A stretch of 64,000 nt of DNA from JABDQA01 sp963824415 (GTDB taxonomy: Bacteria > Desulfobacterota > Desulfobulbia > Desulfobulbales > Desulfocapsaceae), in the NCBI GenBank assembly GCA_963824415.1, contig CAWGPM010000002.1, forward strand, positions 620,001 through 684,000, read 5' to 3'. Position 1 is the first letter of the stretch, and each line of letters opens with the position of its first letter. Of the stretch, positions 34,099-42,590 are shown one piece after another. The notes beneath the pieces were generated by a model that was not told the DNA's origin, made no database searches, and was given only the letters and a program-made list of their open reading frames with translations. Made by a program: the position numbers and the translations under genes.

Positions 34099-34625
34099 GA
34101 CTGGCGCGCCTCCTCGATTGCCTGGTCGATCATCTCCTTCTCAAAATCGATGCCGGCCATTGACTTTTTCCAGGCCTCCGGAATGGAGAGGATCTCGGCT
34201 AGGATGAAAAGTGCCGAACCAATCGGTATGACCGACTGGGTAAAGCTGAGGTGAACGAAAGTGAGGCTTACCAGCGTTTCATCACCGAAAATACCCAATA
34301 TGTACCAGCCGGCGTAGCCTATTACCGCAAAGAAGCTGATCACGACCAGCTCCCCAATGATAAAGGCTGCAGCCCTCAAGTTACGGGGTAATGCGAGGAA
34401 AAGCCCGGGGAAGCCAAGATGCCCGCGGTGAATAACCGCCAGTGCAGAGCCATAGTAGGTGAGCCAGGCCAGAACCACCGAGGCGACCTCGTCGTACCAG
34501 ATCAGCGATTGCCCGAGAAACCGGAACACCACAGCCAGAACCACGATGACAGCCATCGTAATCAACAGAGAAATGGAGATAAACTCCAGGACTCTTTCCA
34601 GCCAGCGCTTGATTGTATCGATCAT
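34095..34625 (-). CDS. dctQ: TRAP transporter small permease
   Basis: The 176-residue protein has four hydrophobic helices and the DctQ signature region WYDEVASVVLAWLTYYGSA, with HLGFPGL in the following loop. It assembles with DctM. Its stop overlaps the dctM start (ATGA). It is separated from dctP by a 108-base gap holding a perfect hairpin. Confidence 0.92.
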   Translation of the reverse strand: MIDTIKRWLERVLEFISISLLITMAVIVVLAVVFRFLGQSLIWYDEVASVVLAWLTYYGSALAVIHRGHLGFPGLFLALPRNLRAAAFIIGELVVISFFAVIGYAGWYILGIFGDETLVSLTFVHLSFTQSVIPIGSALFILAEILSIPEAWKKSMAGIDFEKEMIDQAIEEARQS

Positions 34626-34670
34626 GACAATGATAGAAAAGTGGAATACGTTTGCCGGGGTTAACGCAGT

Positions 34671-34699
34671 TGCCGGCCAGATGATGCATCTGGCCGGCA
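34671..34699 (-). terminator. Perfect 12-bp hairpin between dctP and dctQ
   Basis: TGCCGGCCAGAT (34671-34682), loop GATGC, ATCTGGCCGGCA (34688-34699). No long T run follows, so it probably stabilises the dctP transcript or reduces read-through into dctQM, as in many TRAP and ABC operons. Confidence 0.55.
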
Positions 34700-34733
34700 G
34701 TTACCTGCACACTACCTGACTGAAAAAGAGGCG

Positions 34734-35720
34734 CTAATCAGCCAGTTGGAGGGCCATGTCGATCATCTCTTTGCCGGTTGGTACTTCCTTGGCAAATTCT
34801 TCATAGATGGGCTTGCTGGCCTCTACGAAAGCAGCCCGGTCGGCAACATTGACCTCCATGCTCTCGCCAAGTTTCTCGCGCAGCGCCATATCGTCCATGG
34901 TGCCGGTGGCATACATCCAGCCCTGCACGTCTACTGCCGTCTTTTCGAGGATCTGGCGAACGTCTTCAGGCAGCTTGGCCCACTGGTCTGCTCCTGTGGT
35001 CAGATAGGACGGGGTATACACATGCCCGGTGACCGACAGGTACTTCTGGACCTCGTTAAGCTTGGCTGCATAAATATTGGTGTAAGGATTTTCCTGGCCA
35101 TCGATGACCCCGGTCTGGAGACCGACGAATACCTCGGAAAAAGACATCGGTGTGGGATTCGCTCCCCATTCCGAGAACATTTTTACGCGCCAGGTTGACT
35201 TGGGCGTTCTGATCTTCAGACCCTGCAGATCGGCCGGGGTGTTAATCGGCCTAACATTGTTGCTGATGTGGCGAATGCCGTTTTCCCAGAATCCGATTAC
35301 TTTGTAACCCTTTGCCTCAATGGCCGGGGCGATCATCGGCCAGAATACTTTGTGCTCGATTCTGTTGAGATGCGCCCGGTCTTTGACCAGAAACGGCATA
35401 TCAAACAGGCCGGCTTCAGGGGCGATCGACGACATGATCGAGGACGGCATCGACAGGTGAACCGTACCAAGCTTGAGCTTCTGCATCAGGTCCTTGTCTG
35501 GGCCCAGTTGGGAAGACCCGTAAAAGGTGACTTTTGCCTTGTCGCCCAGCAGCTCATTTGCCCGTTTGGTAAATTCTTCAGCGGTAATATGCTGGGTCGA
35601 ACCCGGACTGGCGCTGATCGCAAAGACAATTTCAAGGGCAGAAGCAGACTGGACAAGTCCACCCAAAGCCAACGTGCCGGCACAGATTCCCAGCAGGCAT
35701 TTCCTTAGAGATACTCTCAT
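34734..35720 (-). CDS. dctP: TRAP transporter periplasmic substrate-binding protein
   Basis: From the ATG at 35720 (preceded by GAGGAGGAT) the protein has 328 residues, with a signal peptide ending near QSASA. The mature domain is a DctP-type receptor: TPADLQGLKIRTPKS contains the Arg that binds the substrate carboxylate, and PTPMSFSEVFVGLQTGVIDGQENP is the family signature. It is the first gene of the minus-strand catabolic operon and lies next to a promoter with operator-like sequence. Confidence 0.93.
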   Translation of the reverse strand: MRVSLRKCLLGICAGTLALGGLVQSASALEIVFAISASPGSTQHITAEEFTKRANELLGDKAKVTFYGSSQLGPDKDLMQKLKLGTVHLSMPSSIMSSIAPEAGLFDMPFLVKDRAHLNRIEHKVFWPMIAPAIEAKGYKVIGFWENGIRHISNNVRPINTPADLQGLKIRTPKSTWRVKMFSEWGANPTPMSFSEVFVGLQTGVIDGQENPYTNIYAAKLNEVQKYLSVTGHVYTPSYLTTGADQWAKLPEDVRQILEKTAVDVQGWMYATGTMDDMALREKLGESMEVNVADRAAFVEASKPIYEEFAKEVPTGKEMIDMALQLAD

Positions 35721-36264
35721 AATATCCTCCTCATTTTTTTGGTATTCACCCGGTGATAGCCCGGCCCGGGTAAACCTGACCATTGTCTGCTCATCACCGG
35801 ATTCTTTTGGCGCAGTGCCACTCTGTGGGAGAATATGGCATACTGTATACTAAATGTCAATAAAGCAATATGCATCATCAAAATGTATTTTATAATATAC
35901 TATAATATCAGCAATTTAAAATAATAAAAATTATGCTTGTGTATTTACGGTATACAATAATATATACAGTATAATCAAATAATTATAATGTTATACTGGG
36001 GCAATTACGAGTTCTTCCGTGCATTTGGTAAATAAACTTGCCCAAAGGCTACCGATGTTTTTGGCAAGTTCAATTAGTCGAAGGCCTTGTTAGAAAGTAT
36101 AAAATATTGAATTAAAACATATTAATTATAATTTTGTGTAAAAATGAAAATCAGCCGGATATCGGTAAGGAGGTGCTGGGCTTTTTTTCAGTATACTAAA
36201 TAAAGGCAAGCCCTGCGGGTGTTGACGCGCTCAATCCACAAATTCTATAGGACGGGGGCCGTCG
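35721..36264 (-). promoter_or_regulatory. AT-rich control region of the catabolic operon
   Basis: 544 bases with no gene and far lower GC than its surroundings. It holds a promoter reading toward dctP and three GTATAC-centred sites (35845-35850, 35950-35955, 36191-36196) within a mesh of ATATA-type palindromes. These are candidates for GntR/FCD binding. Confidence 0.6.
35832..35860 (-). promoter_or_regulatory. Promoter with operator in its spacer, reading toward dctP
   Basis: On the minus strand TTGACA (35860-35855), exactly 17 bases, then CATATT (35837-35832). The spacer contains TAGTATACAGTAT, a near-palindrome with a GTATAC core fitting FCD-type GntR sites. Binding there would block RNA polymerase. 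Confidence 0.6.
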
Positions 36265-36555
36265 TCAGGGATCTAATCGGTGCCACCGTTCGGCGGCTTT
36301 TGCCGCTGTCCAATCCTTAACCGTTCGATCAAAGGCAAGAAAATGCTCTGTTTCCAGATGGCGTTCGAATGCAGCGGCATCCGTGTATACCTCATAGAGA
36401 AATATTCTGTGCTCGTCGTCTGGATCCTGGCACACATCGAACTGCAGACACCCCTCCTCCTTGTTCAGTGAGTTCTGTGCCTGTCTTTTCATGGCTTCGG
36501 TAAATTCAGCCGTCTTGCCTTTTGCGATGGTAAAATTGACTGTTACGATAAACAT
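36265..36555 (-). CDS. Antibiotic biosynthesis monooxygenase (ABM) domain protein
   Basis: The 96-residue protein is a single ABM/YgiN-like ferredoxin-fold domain: MFIVTVNFTIAKGK, then EGCLQFDVCQDPDD, IFLYEVYTDAAAFERH and the terminal HF...WTAAKAAERW region. Small proteins like this act as quinol monooxygenases, heme-degrading enzymes or LsrG-like isomerases. It is on the same strand as the catabolic operon but upstream of its control region, so it is probably a separate transcript. Function is not assigned. Confidence 0.75.
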   Translation of the reverse strand: MFIVTVNFTIAKGKTAEFTEAMKRQAQNSLNKEEGCLQFDVCQDPDDEHRIFLYEVYTDAAAFERHLETEHFLAFDRTVKDWTAAKAAERWHRLDP

Positions 36556-36659
36556 GGTTTGCTATCACCTGCTGGTTGAGTTTTTTATTTTCAAGCATTG
36601 GCATACCCGGTCATCATGAGCTCCTGCAGGGATGCGCAGGCGGGCACCGGATCGGTTGC

Positions 36660-36819
36660 AACAACCCTGGTCACCCATTACATGGGTTTCGCCAGGACCG
36701 TGGCAGATCGGTTTATTTTTATGGAATTCGAGGAGATCGGCGAAGAAAACGAACCCCATGCATTCTTCGACAACCCGCAGCAAGAAAAAACCAGGCGGTT
36801 TCTCAGCCGGATCCTCTAG
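36660..36819 (+). pseudogene. Truncated aapP copy (C-terminal ~50 codons)
   Basis: The frame encodes VTHYMGFARTVADRFIFM and ENEPHAFFDNPQ and ends FLSRIL, matching the end of intact AapP (FLSQIL) at about three quarters of residues. Walker A, signature and Walker B are absent. The frame stays open upstream to 36598, but that part has no similarity. It is a remnant, not a functional ATPase. Confidence 0.85.
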
Positions 36820-36906
36820 GATAGTATGATTCCTATTTTTTAATGCCCGGTCTGAGCACCATATTGAACAGCGTCGGTACTATGGCAAACCATTCAAACG
36901 GCTGCT
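36660..36906 (+). repeat. Direct repeat copy B: aapP remnant plus intact pilZ 3' end
   Basis: It matches 27050-27270 through the aapP end, the shared TAGTATGATTCC segment and into the 3' end of the convergent PilZ gene. Here the PilZ gene is whole and aapP is truncated; in copy A the reverse holds. Confidence 0.75.
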
Positions 36907-37177
36907 CGAAACGGATCGCCAGCCCATCCTTATCGCTGCGGATCACATAGCCACTCAGGTTGTTGATTTCCATCTCGCTGTGTTCGCCCTCCAGAACGAT
37001 CTGGATATCGCATTCGCCAGATATATCTTCCTCTGCTTCCAATTCCAGAAAGAGGCTGAGTACGCTGATATCGCGAATGGTGCCGGCAAACTCTTTGCCC
37101 GTTTCTTTCAACTGGCAATAGGCACGCGGGGTAAACGGCAACCGTATCATTTCTCTTTTGTCGCTATTATCTGCCAT
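36833..37177 (-). CDS. PilZ-like domain protein
   Basis: The 114-residue protein has the shape of a stand-alone PilZ domain: basic N-terminus (KREMIRLPFTPRAYCQL), GTIRDISVLSLFLEL and GLAIRFEQPFEWF. The DxSxxG motif reads DISVLS and the RxxxR motif is incomplete (KREMIR), so c-di-GMP binding is doubtful. Its 3' end is part of the repeat shared with the aapP end. In the ancestral order it probably lay convergent to aapP. Confidence 0.7.
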   Translation of the reverse strand: MADNSDKREMIRLPFTPRAYCQLKETGKEFAGTIRDISVLSLFLELEAEEDISGECDIQIVLEGEHSEMEINNLSGYVIRSDKDGLAIRFEQPFEWFAIVPTLFNMVLRPGIKK

Positions 37178-37444
37178 TCAGATGATCCTCCACCTCGTGG
37201 GTGTTCACTATCGCAAAAGCGTTCACGTTTCCGGAGTTCCCGGTGACGCATGGTTCACGTGTTTATCCTGGTCGAGCACGGCTGAAATCGAAGCCTGAGC
37301 AACTGTTCGAAATATGATTGCCCAGATCGCTAAAAGCCTGTTCACCGACAACATTTAAGGCAATGGCATCTTGTATACTAATAACCGGCTGTATTTACTT
37401 CAATTAAAAAAGGAGATCAGGCGGTGATTATTGGTTCGCAGCAA

Positions 37445-38107
37445 TCAGAGTGTCAGTGCCTGGGTAACCGATGGCAGCAACTCATTTTCGGAATAGAGTA
37501 TGGAGAGCATAGTCAGGAAGTGACTCAGGCTGCCCGCCATGACGAACAGGTGCCATATCCCGTGGGAATGGGGAATCCTGTCTTTGGCCAGGTAGAAAAA
37601 GATCCCTGAGGTGTAAAATATGCCGCCGACAACCAGCGCTGTGGTCCCCAGAGGGGACATCGATTTCAACAGCGGTCCAATGGCGATCATGACCAGCCAG
37701 CCCATACTGATATAGATCAGGATGGTAATCAGTTTCAGTCTTTTCTTGGAAAACAATTCCAGAAAGATTCCCACCAGCGCCAGGCCCCAGATGGTTATAA
37801 ACAGCGACCAGCCCCAGCCGCCCCGCAGCGTCACCAGGGTGAGCGGGGTATAGGTTCCGGCGATCAGCAGATAGATTGAAAGGTGATCCAGGGTGCGGAA
37901 GACCGCCTTGGTCCTGCCCTTGAATGAGTGATATAAGGTCGAGCTCAGATAAACCAGCAGCAGCGTTGCGCCATAGATGCTGAGGCTCACGATTTTCCAG
38001 GGATCCCCTTGCAGAAAGGCCATCACCACCAGCAGAATCAGGCCGGTCAGCGCAAATACCGAGCCGACCAGATGGCTGATGCTGTTTAATTTTTCACCTT
38101 TGTACAT
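37445..38107 (-). CDS. Hemolysin III family (PAQR/YqfA-like) membrane protein
   Basis: A 220-residue protein with seven hydrophobic helices. Conserved family residues are visible: NSISHLVGS (first His), SSTLYHSF (Ser/His), LDHLSIYLLIAGTYTPL (Asp/His) and SHGIWHLFVMAGSLSHF (two His). These form the zinc site of the CREST superfamily. The physiological role in bacteria is probably lipid or membrane homeostasis. I chose the ATG at 38107; the frame extends 27 bases upstream. Confidence 0.87.
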   Translation of the reverse strand: MYKGEKLNSISHLVGSVFALTGLILLVVMAFLQGDPWKIVSLSIYGATLLLVYLSSTLYHSFKGRTKAVFRTLDHLSIYLLIAGTYTPLTLVTLRGGWGWSLFITIWGLALVGIFLELFSKKRLKLITILIYISMGWLVMIAIGPLLKSMSPLGTTALVVGGIFYTSGIFFYLAKDRIPHSHGIWHLFVMAGSLSHFLTMLSILYSENELLPSVTQALTL

Positions 38108-38164
38108 GATCGATATCTTTGAGATCCCCGGCAATGGCTTTTACTGATTGAGCAATTTGCTTCC

Positions 38165-38572
38165 CTAACGCTCCCTGGAAAAGGCAACCTCAAAACGCTG
38201 TCCGCTGGCACCGTGGATATAGATACCCTCAAGTGAGTCGTGTACCCGGTTGTAGCCTAAGATATAGGTGGAACCGGCATAGTTGACATCCTGCAGGCGG
38301 ATCAGCACGTACTGCACACCGTCCTGGGTTGACGTTTCCGTCTTATCGACGTGTATGTATCGTCGGTTGAAGTAGGTTGCCTGAAGGGGCTTGTCTTTGC
38401 CCTGGCGCAGTTCTATGATATAGGGCGCATCGGCCCGAACCCAGCGTCCCTGCAGAGCCAGCATATCCGGTGAAAAAAAATTGGCGTCGCCGGCCCTGCC
38501 AGCACTTGTAAAGAGCAGCACAAAAGCAAGACAGCCAAAAGCGAGAAGCAGCCAGCGTCGCTGTGAAACCAT
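38165..38572 (-). CDS. Small exported protein of unknown function
   Basis: The 135-residue protein has a signal peptide (RRWLLLAFGCLAFVLLF, cleavage near SAGRAGD). The mature part is short and beta-rich: LQGRWVRADAPYIIEL, ATYFNRRYIHV, YILGYNRVHDSLEGIYIH. This lipocalin-like pattern suggests a periplasmic binding or accessory protein. No family is recognised. It lies 57 bases upstream of the hemolysin-III gene and may be co-transcribed with it. Confidence 0.65.
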   Translation of the reverse strand: MVSQRRWLLLAFGCLAFVLLFTSAGRAGDANFFSPDMLALQGRWVRADAPYIIELRQGKDKPLQATYFNRRYIHVDKTETSTQDGVQYVLIRLQDVNYAGSTYILGYNRVHDSLEGIYIHGASGQRFEVAFSRER

Positions 38573-39094
38573 GATACCCCCTTGTCAATACCCTCGTTGC
38601 ATGTGATTTCGGCGCACTCGCGAAGGATTCAAATACTTCAGGCAGATTTGCCGCAGGAAGCGCTGTCAGCTTCGCTCAACCATAACCACGATCACCGATT
38701 TCGTGTTATCAAATTACCTCAATTGATGCTTTTTTTAAATTTCTAAAATACGCTAAGAGTTGACCTTCAAATCCTAACGAATTAAAACCACATTGCATAT
38801 TTATCGGGTCCGGGTATGGCCTGCCCTGAATGAGCTTGATTGGAAAATCCTGCTTTCGTGTCTATTATCAAGCCTCAGGGCCTTGCCGCTGCAGGCGGCG
38901 CTGGGTACGGTCGTCGGTCAGGTTTCGAGTAGTGCGGAGGCCACGAGCCAACAGGAGTCGGAGAGCACCGAAACAGCGGCAGCCATTGTTGCACCGGTTA
39001 GTTCCAGCACAGCAGAACAGACCTAAGCTGATTGACTTCGATAGGCACTAGTGCCCTGTCAAGCCAGATACGACAGATGAGACTTGAAATGAAA
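38573..39094. other. Intergenic stretch without a supported gene
   Basis: The only open frame is a 77-codon one at 38793-39026 (plus) with a TTG start, a hydrophobic middle and a Ser/Thr/Glu-rich tail. It has no convincing Shine-Dalgarno and no recognisable family, so I do not call it a gene. Confidence 0.5.
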
Positions 39095-40163
39095 CTAGCG
39101 CCGTTTTTTGCTTTTCAGGACTGATTTGATCATTTTGCCAAAGTCTTTATCCTTCTTTCTTTTTTCTGAGTATGACATTTCGTGAAATGCAGATTCAGTT
39201 TTCACTTTCAGGTAGTTTCTGTAACGCTGTTCAGCCAATTCACCGTTTTCTACAGCCGCCAATACTGCACAGCCTTTTTCACTGGTATGGGTGCAATTAC
39301 CGAATTTGCAGGAGTGGGCCAGCTTTGCTATTTCCGAAAAAGTTTCGTCGATACCGGAATCAACGGATATGTTGCCGAGTTCTCTCATTCCAGGGGTGTC
39401 TATCAGCAGCGCCCCATTCTCCAACTGTATGAGTTCTCGGCTTGTCGTGGTATGCCTTCCTTTTGAGTTCTTCTTGCTTACCACTTGTGTTTCAAATTGT
39501 TCGGTGCCTAAAAGAGAGTTTAAAAGAGTCGTTTTGCCAACGCCAGATGAACCGAGCAGGCAATAGGTCTGTCCGCTCAACAGAGAACTTTTTATCGTGT
39601 TGATATTTTCCCCGTTCAAATTACTAAAAGCCAAGACCGTAACTTGAGGAGCGATACCGAGAATTCTTTGCTTAATCTGCTCCAGCGATTCTTGCGAGAC
39701 AAGATCGCACTTGCTGAGCAGTATCTGCGGGGTAATGCGGCTTTCATTTACCATCACCAGATACCGTTCCAATCTTCTAGAGATTGAGATTGTAATCAAG
39801 CGATTGAATAATGAAGGCAACGTCGATATTTGCCGCTATGAGCTGAAAATCCACCGATTTTCCGGCTGTTTTTCTTTTTAAGAGCGTTTTTCTTGGCAGC
39901 ACCCCATGGATTATTGCGTGGGCGTCATCGTCATGGAAATCAGCATATATCCAGTCTCCAGTCGTTGGCAGAGCCAACGGAGAACGTGCGGTGTAGTGTA
40001 AATTTCCCGACAATTGGGCCAATGCTTCACCCTCGCCTTTAGTGACAACATAGATGTCTTTGTGCACTGAAATTACACGTGCAACTTCATGGACAGCTAT
40101 GGTATCGACCTCAGTTTGGTTACGAAACCAGTCGCAATAGCCTAATCTTTCAAGTTTTTTCAT
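39095..40163 (-). pseudogene. rsgA: Ribosome small-subunit GTPase RsgA, frameshifted
   Basis: Two minus-strand frames join into one ~355-residue RsgA. The first (40163 to about 39783) has the OB-fold domain and ends DVAFIIQSLDYNLNL. The second continues with RRLERYLVMVNES, the permuted GTPase motifs (LLSKCDL, GSSGVGKTTLLN, DTPGMRELG) and the zinc finger CKFGNCTHTSEKGC. The break is at CTC-TAG-AAGA near 39783; the 1069-base length is one base over a multiple of three. RsgA assists 30S maturation and is not essential, so either real decay or a sequencing insertion is possible. Confidence 0.9.
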
Positions 40164-40264
40164 AACGTTTTGACCTGTCCTGTCCCGGGCCTGTCCGGGC
40201 CGGTTGGGCCAGAACCTATCTGAAATACGGTGGTAGATAGTCTCTGGGGCAAGAGCTGGCAGAA

Positions 40265-40300
40265 AATAAAAAAGGGCTTAGGCTGGAATACCTAAACCCT
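40265..40300 (-). terminator. Rho-independent terminator downstream of tRNA-Ala
   Basis: On the minus strand GGGTTTAGG, loop, CCTAAGCCC (one G-T pair), then TTTTTT. It begins about 10 bases beyond the tRNA 3' end. Confidence 0.75.
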
Positions 40301-40309
40301 CGATGTATA

Positions 40310-40385
<76 letters not shown>

Positions 40386-40616
40386 ACATGCTGAGTGGTT
40401 AAAGGACCATTTCTTACCAGCCTTCATTCGGGGTGTCAATAAAAATTCAGGTAAGCTGTCCCTGTCCAGCCATTAATCTTGCCAAGACAGCGGGGCTCTG
40501 GTATCCTTTGCAGTCTTAGAATTCTTGTGTTTTTCCAGATCTTCTGCCGACTGCTTAAGTGCCTGGAAGTATGGAAAGATTTCACATAATGCCTGCGAAA
40601 CCAGAAGGATATTTTC

Positions 40617-41654
40617 ATGTTTTCACCATTTAACTTTTTATTCGGCTGGCTGTCCAATGATCTGGCCATAGATCTCGGCACGGCAAACACCGTTTTATAC
40701 GTCAAGGGTAAAGGTATCGTGCTGCGCGAACCGTCGGTGGTGGCGGTGCGTCAGGACGGGCGGATGAGCAGGGTGCTGGCCGTGGGCCAGGAAGCCAAAA
40801 TGATGCTTGGCAAGACGCCCGGCAATATCACCGCGATCAGGCCGATCAAGGACGGCGTTATCGCCGATTTTGAAGTAACCGAAGCGATGCTGCGCTATTT
40901 TATCAAAAAGGTGCACAATCGCAGAACCCTGGTCCACCCACGGATTATCATCTCGGTGCCTTCGGGCATTACTCAGGTCGAGAAGCGGGCTGTCAAGGAA
41001 TCGGCCGAATCGGCCGGAGCCCGCGAAGTGTATCTGATCGAGGAGCCCATGGCGGCGGCCATCGGTGCCGGTCTGCCGATCACCGAGCCGACCGCCAACA
41101 TGATTGTGGACATCGGCGGAGGCACCACCGAGGTGGCGGTGATCTCCCTGGCCGGTATCGTCTATGCCAAATCAGTACGGGTGGCGGGCGATAAGATGGA
41201 TGAGTCCATTCTGCAGTACATCAAACGCAAGCATAACCTGGCGATTGGAGAACGAACCGCGGAATTGATCAAGACCACGATCGGCAACGTGATGCCTGAA
41301 GAGCCTTACGAGCAGATGGATATCAAAGGGCGCGACCTGGTCTCAGGGGTGCCGAAAACGATCACCGTCGGGGCCGATGAAATCCAGACGGCCATCGCCG
41401 AACAGGTTGATGTGATTATCGAGGCGGTGCGGGTGGCGCTCGAGGTCACACCGCCTGAACTGGCTGCCGATATCGTTGATCAGGGCATCGTGCTGACCGG
41501 TGGCGGGGCGCTTTTGAAAAACCTCGACAAGTGCCTCAAGCAGGAAACCGGCATGCCGATCATCGTGGCCGACGACCCGCTCTCTTCGGTGGTTCTCGGT
41601 TCCGGCCAGGCGTTAGACAATCTGGATATCTTGAAAGAAGTCACCATTGATTAA
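40617..41654 (+). CDS. mreB: Rod-shape-determining actin homolog MreB
   Basis: A 345-residue actin-fold ATPase with DLGTANTVLYVKGKGIV (phosphate 1), IGGGTTEVAVISL (phosphate 2) and LTGGGALLKNLD (adenosine motif). It polymerises at the inner membrane and guides lateral wall synthesis. It is followed by mreC, mreD, mrdA and rodA in the classical order, which argues for a rod-shaped cell. The N-terminal FNFLFGWLSNDLA is the membrane-binding amphipathic region. Confidence 0.97.
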   Translation: MFSPFNFLFGWLSNDLAIDLGTANTVLYVKGKGIVLREPSVVAVRQDGRMSRVLAVGQEAKMMLGKTPGNITAIRPIKDGVIADFEVTEAMLRYFIKKVHNRRTLVHPRIIISVPSGITQVEKRAVKESAESAGAREVYLIEEPMAAAIGAGLPITEPTANMIVDIGGGTTEVAVISLAGIVYAKSVRVAGDKMDESILQYIKRKHNLAIGERTAELIKTTIGNVMPEEPYEQMDIKGRDLVSGVPKTITVGADEIQTAIAEQVDVIIEAVRVALEVTPPELAADIVDQGIVLTGGGALLKNLDKCLKQETGMPIIVADDPLSSVVLGSGQALDNLDILKEVTID

Positions 41655-41705
41655 CCGCAACACGGCCCGGTTCACCCTGCCGGTGAATGGGCCGCCAGTT
41701 ACCTC

Positions 41706-42584
41706 GTGAGCAGACAAGCCAAGGACAGAAAGAGCAGAGCCGGGTCCGTACGTTTCCGGTCTCTGCTGCTGGCTGTACTCTTGATCCTTGTGGGGCTGGT
41801 TCTGCTGGCCTCGACCTTCGGCGGCAGGTTCGGCCTTTCCCATCAGATCACTATGGAGATCCTCGGGCCGTTGCAGTCCGGAGCCGCCCGGGTGGCCACC
41901 ACGGCTCGTAATGTATGGGATGATTATCTCAATCTGCTCGATGTCCGCGATGAAAACCGGCGGCTCAAGGCAATGCTTGAATCCTCTGAGGAGGACCTGG
42001 CCCAGTATCGAGAGGCCTATACCACCTATCTGCGGCTTCAGCAGGAACTCGATTTTCGCAGAGGAACCGATTTTCCGCCCCTGACCGCACGGGTTATCGG
42101 CAAGGACTCGAGCTTCTGGTTTCATACCATTGTGGTCGACCGTGGCGAGAACGACGGGGTGGTCGAGGGCATGGTTGCGCTGAACTCCAAGGGCATTGTC
42201 GGCCAGGTCATTCACGTATCCAACAATTACTGCAAGGTGCTGCTGGCTATCGCTCCGAGCAGCGCGATCGATGTCTTTATCCAGAAGAGCAGGGTCCGTG
42301 GAATTCTTAAAGGGGCCGGAGAAAACGGCTATCTCATGCATTATGTGCTGAAAAATGCCGAAGTGGAGCGGGGGGATCAGATTGTCACGGCCGGGATCGG
42401 CGGACTCTTTGCCTCCGGCATACCAGTGGGAACGGTTACTGCGGTGCATCGCAAAAAGCGGGGCATGTTTCTGGAGATCGAGGTGGAGCCGTCGGTCGAT
42501 TTTCAACGCTTGGAATTCATCCAGCTCAATCTTTCACTGCAGCAGTCGTTGACCGGTGAACGACTCGGGTCGGGCGGGGGGTGA
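41706..42584 (+). CDS. mreC: Rod-shape-determining protein MreC
   Basis: A 292-residue bitopic protein with a basic cytoplasmic start, one transmembrane segment (about residues 20-40), a coiled coil (residues ~65-115) and the MreC beta domain, with ARVIGKDSSFWFHTIVVDRGENDGV and GGLFASGIPVGTV. It links MreB to PBP2/RodA. It begins 51 bases after mreB and ends 6 bases before mreD. Confidence 0.94.
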   Translation: MSRQAKDRKSRAGSVRFRSLLLAVLLILVGLVLLASTFGGRFGLSHQITMEILGPLQSGAARVATTARNVWDDYLNLLDVRDENRRLKAMLESSEEDLAQYREAYTTYLRLQQELDFRRGTDFPPLTARVIGKDSSFWFHTIVVDRGENDGVVEGMVALNSKGIVGQVIHVSNNYCKVLLAIAPSSAIDVFIQKSRVRGILKGAGENGYLMHYVLKNAEVERGDQIVTAGIGGLFASGIPVGTVTAVHRKKRGMFLEIEVEPSVDFQRLEFIQLNLSLQQSLTGERLGSGGG

Positions 42585-42590
42585 TTGTCG

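Noticed and set aside
36385..36390. Further GTATAC match as GntR operator
   Set aside because: It lies inside the ABM coding sequence; single 6-base matches also occur elsewhere (e.g. in polA) by chance.
36598..36663. Upstream extension of the truncated aapP frame as a real new gene
   Set aside because: No Shine-Dalgarno, no similarity to AapP or other proteins; most likely random open frame.
38793..39026. 77-codon open frame with a Ser/Thr/Glu-rich end
   Set aside because: TTG start, no Shine-Dalgarno, no family resemblance, low-complexity tail.
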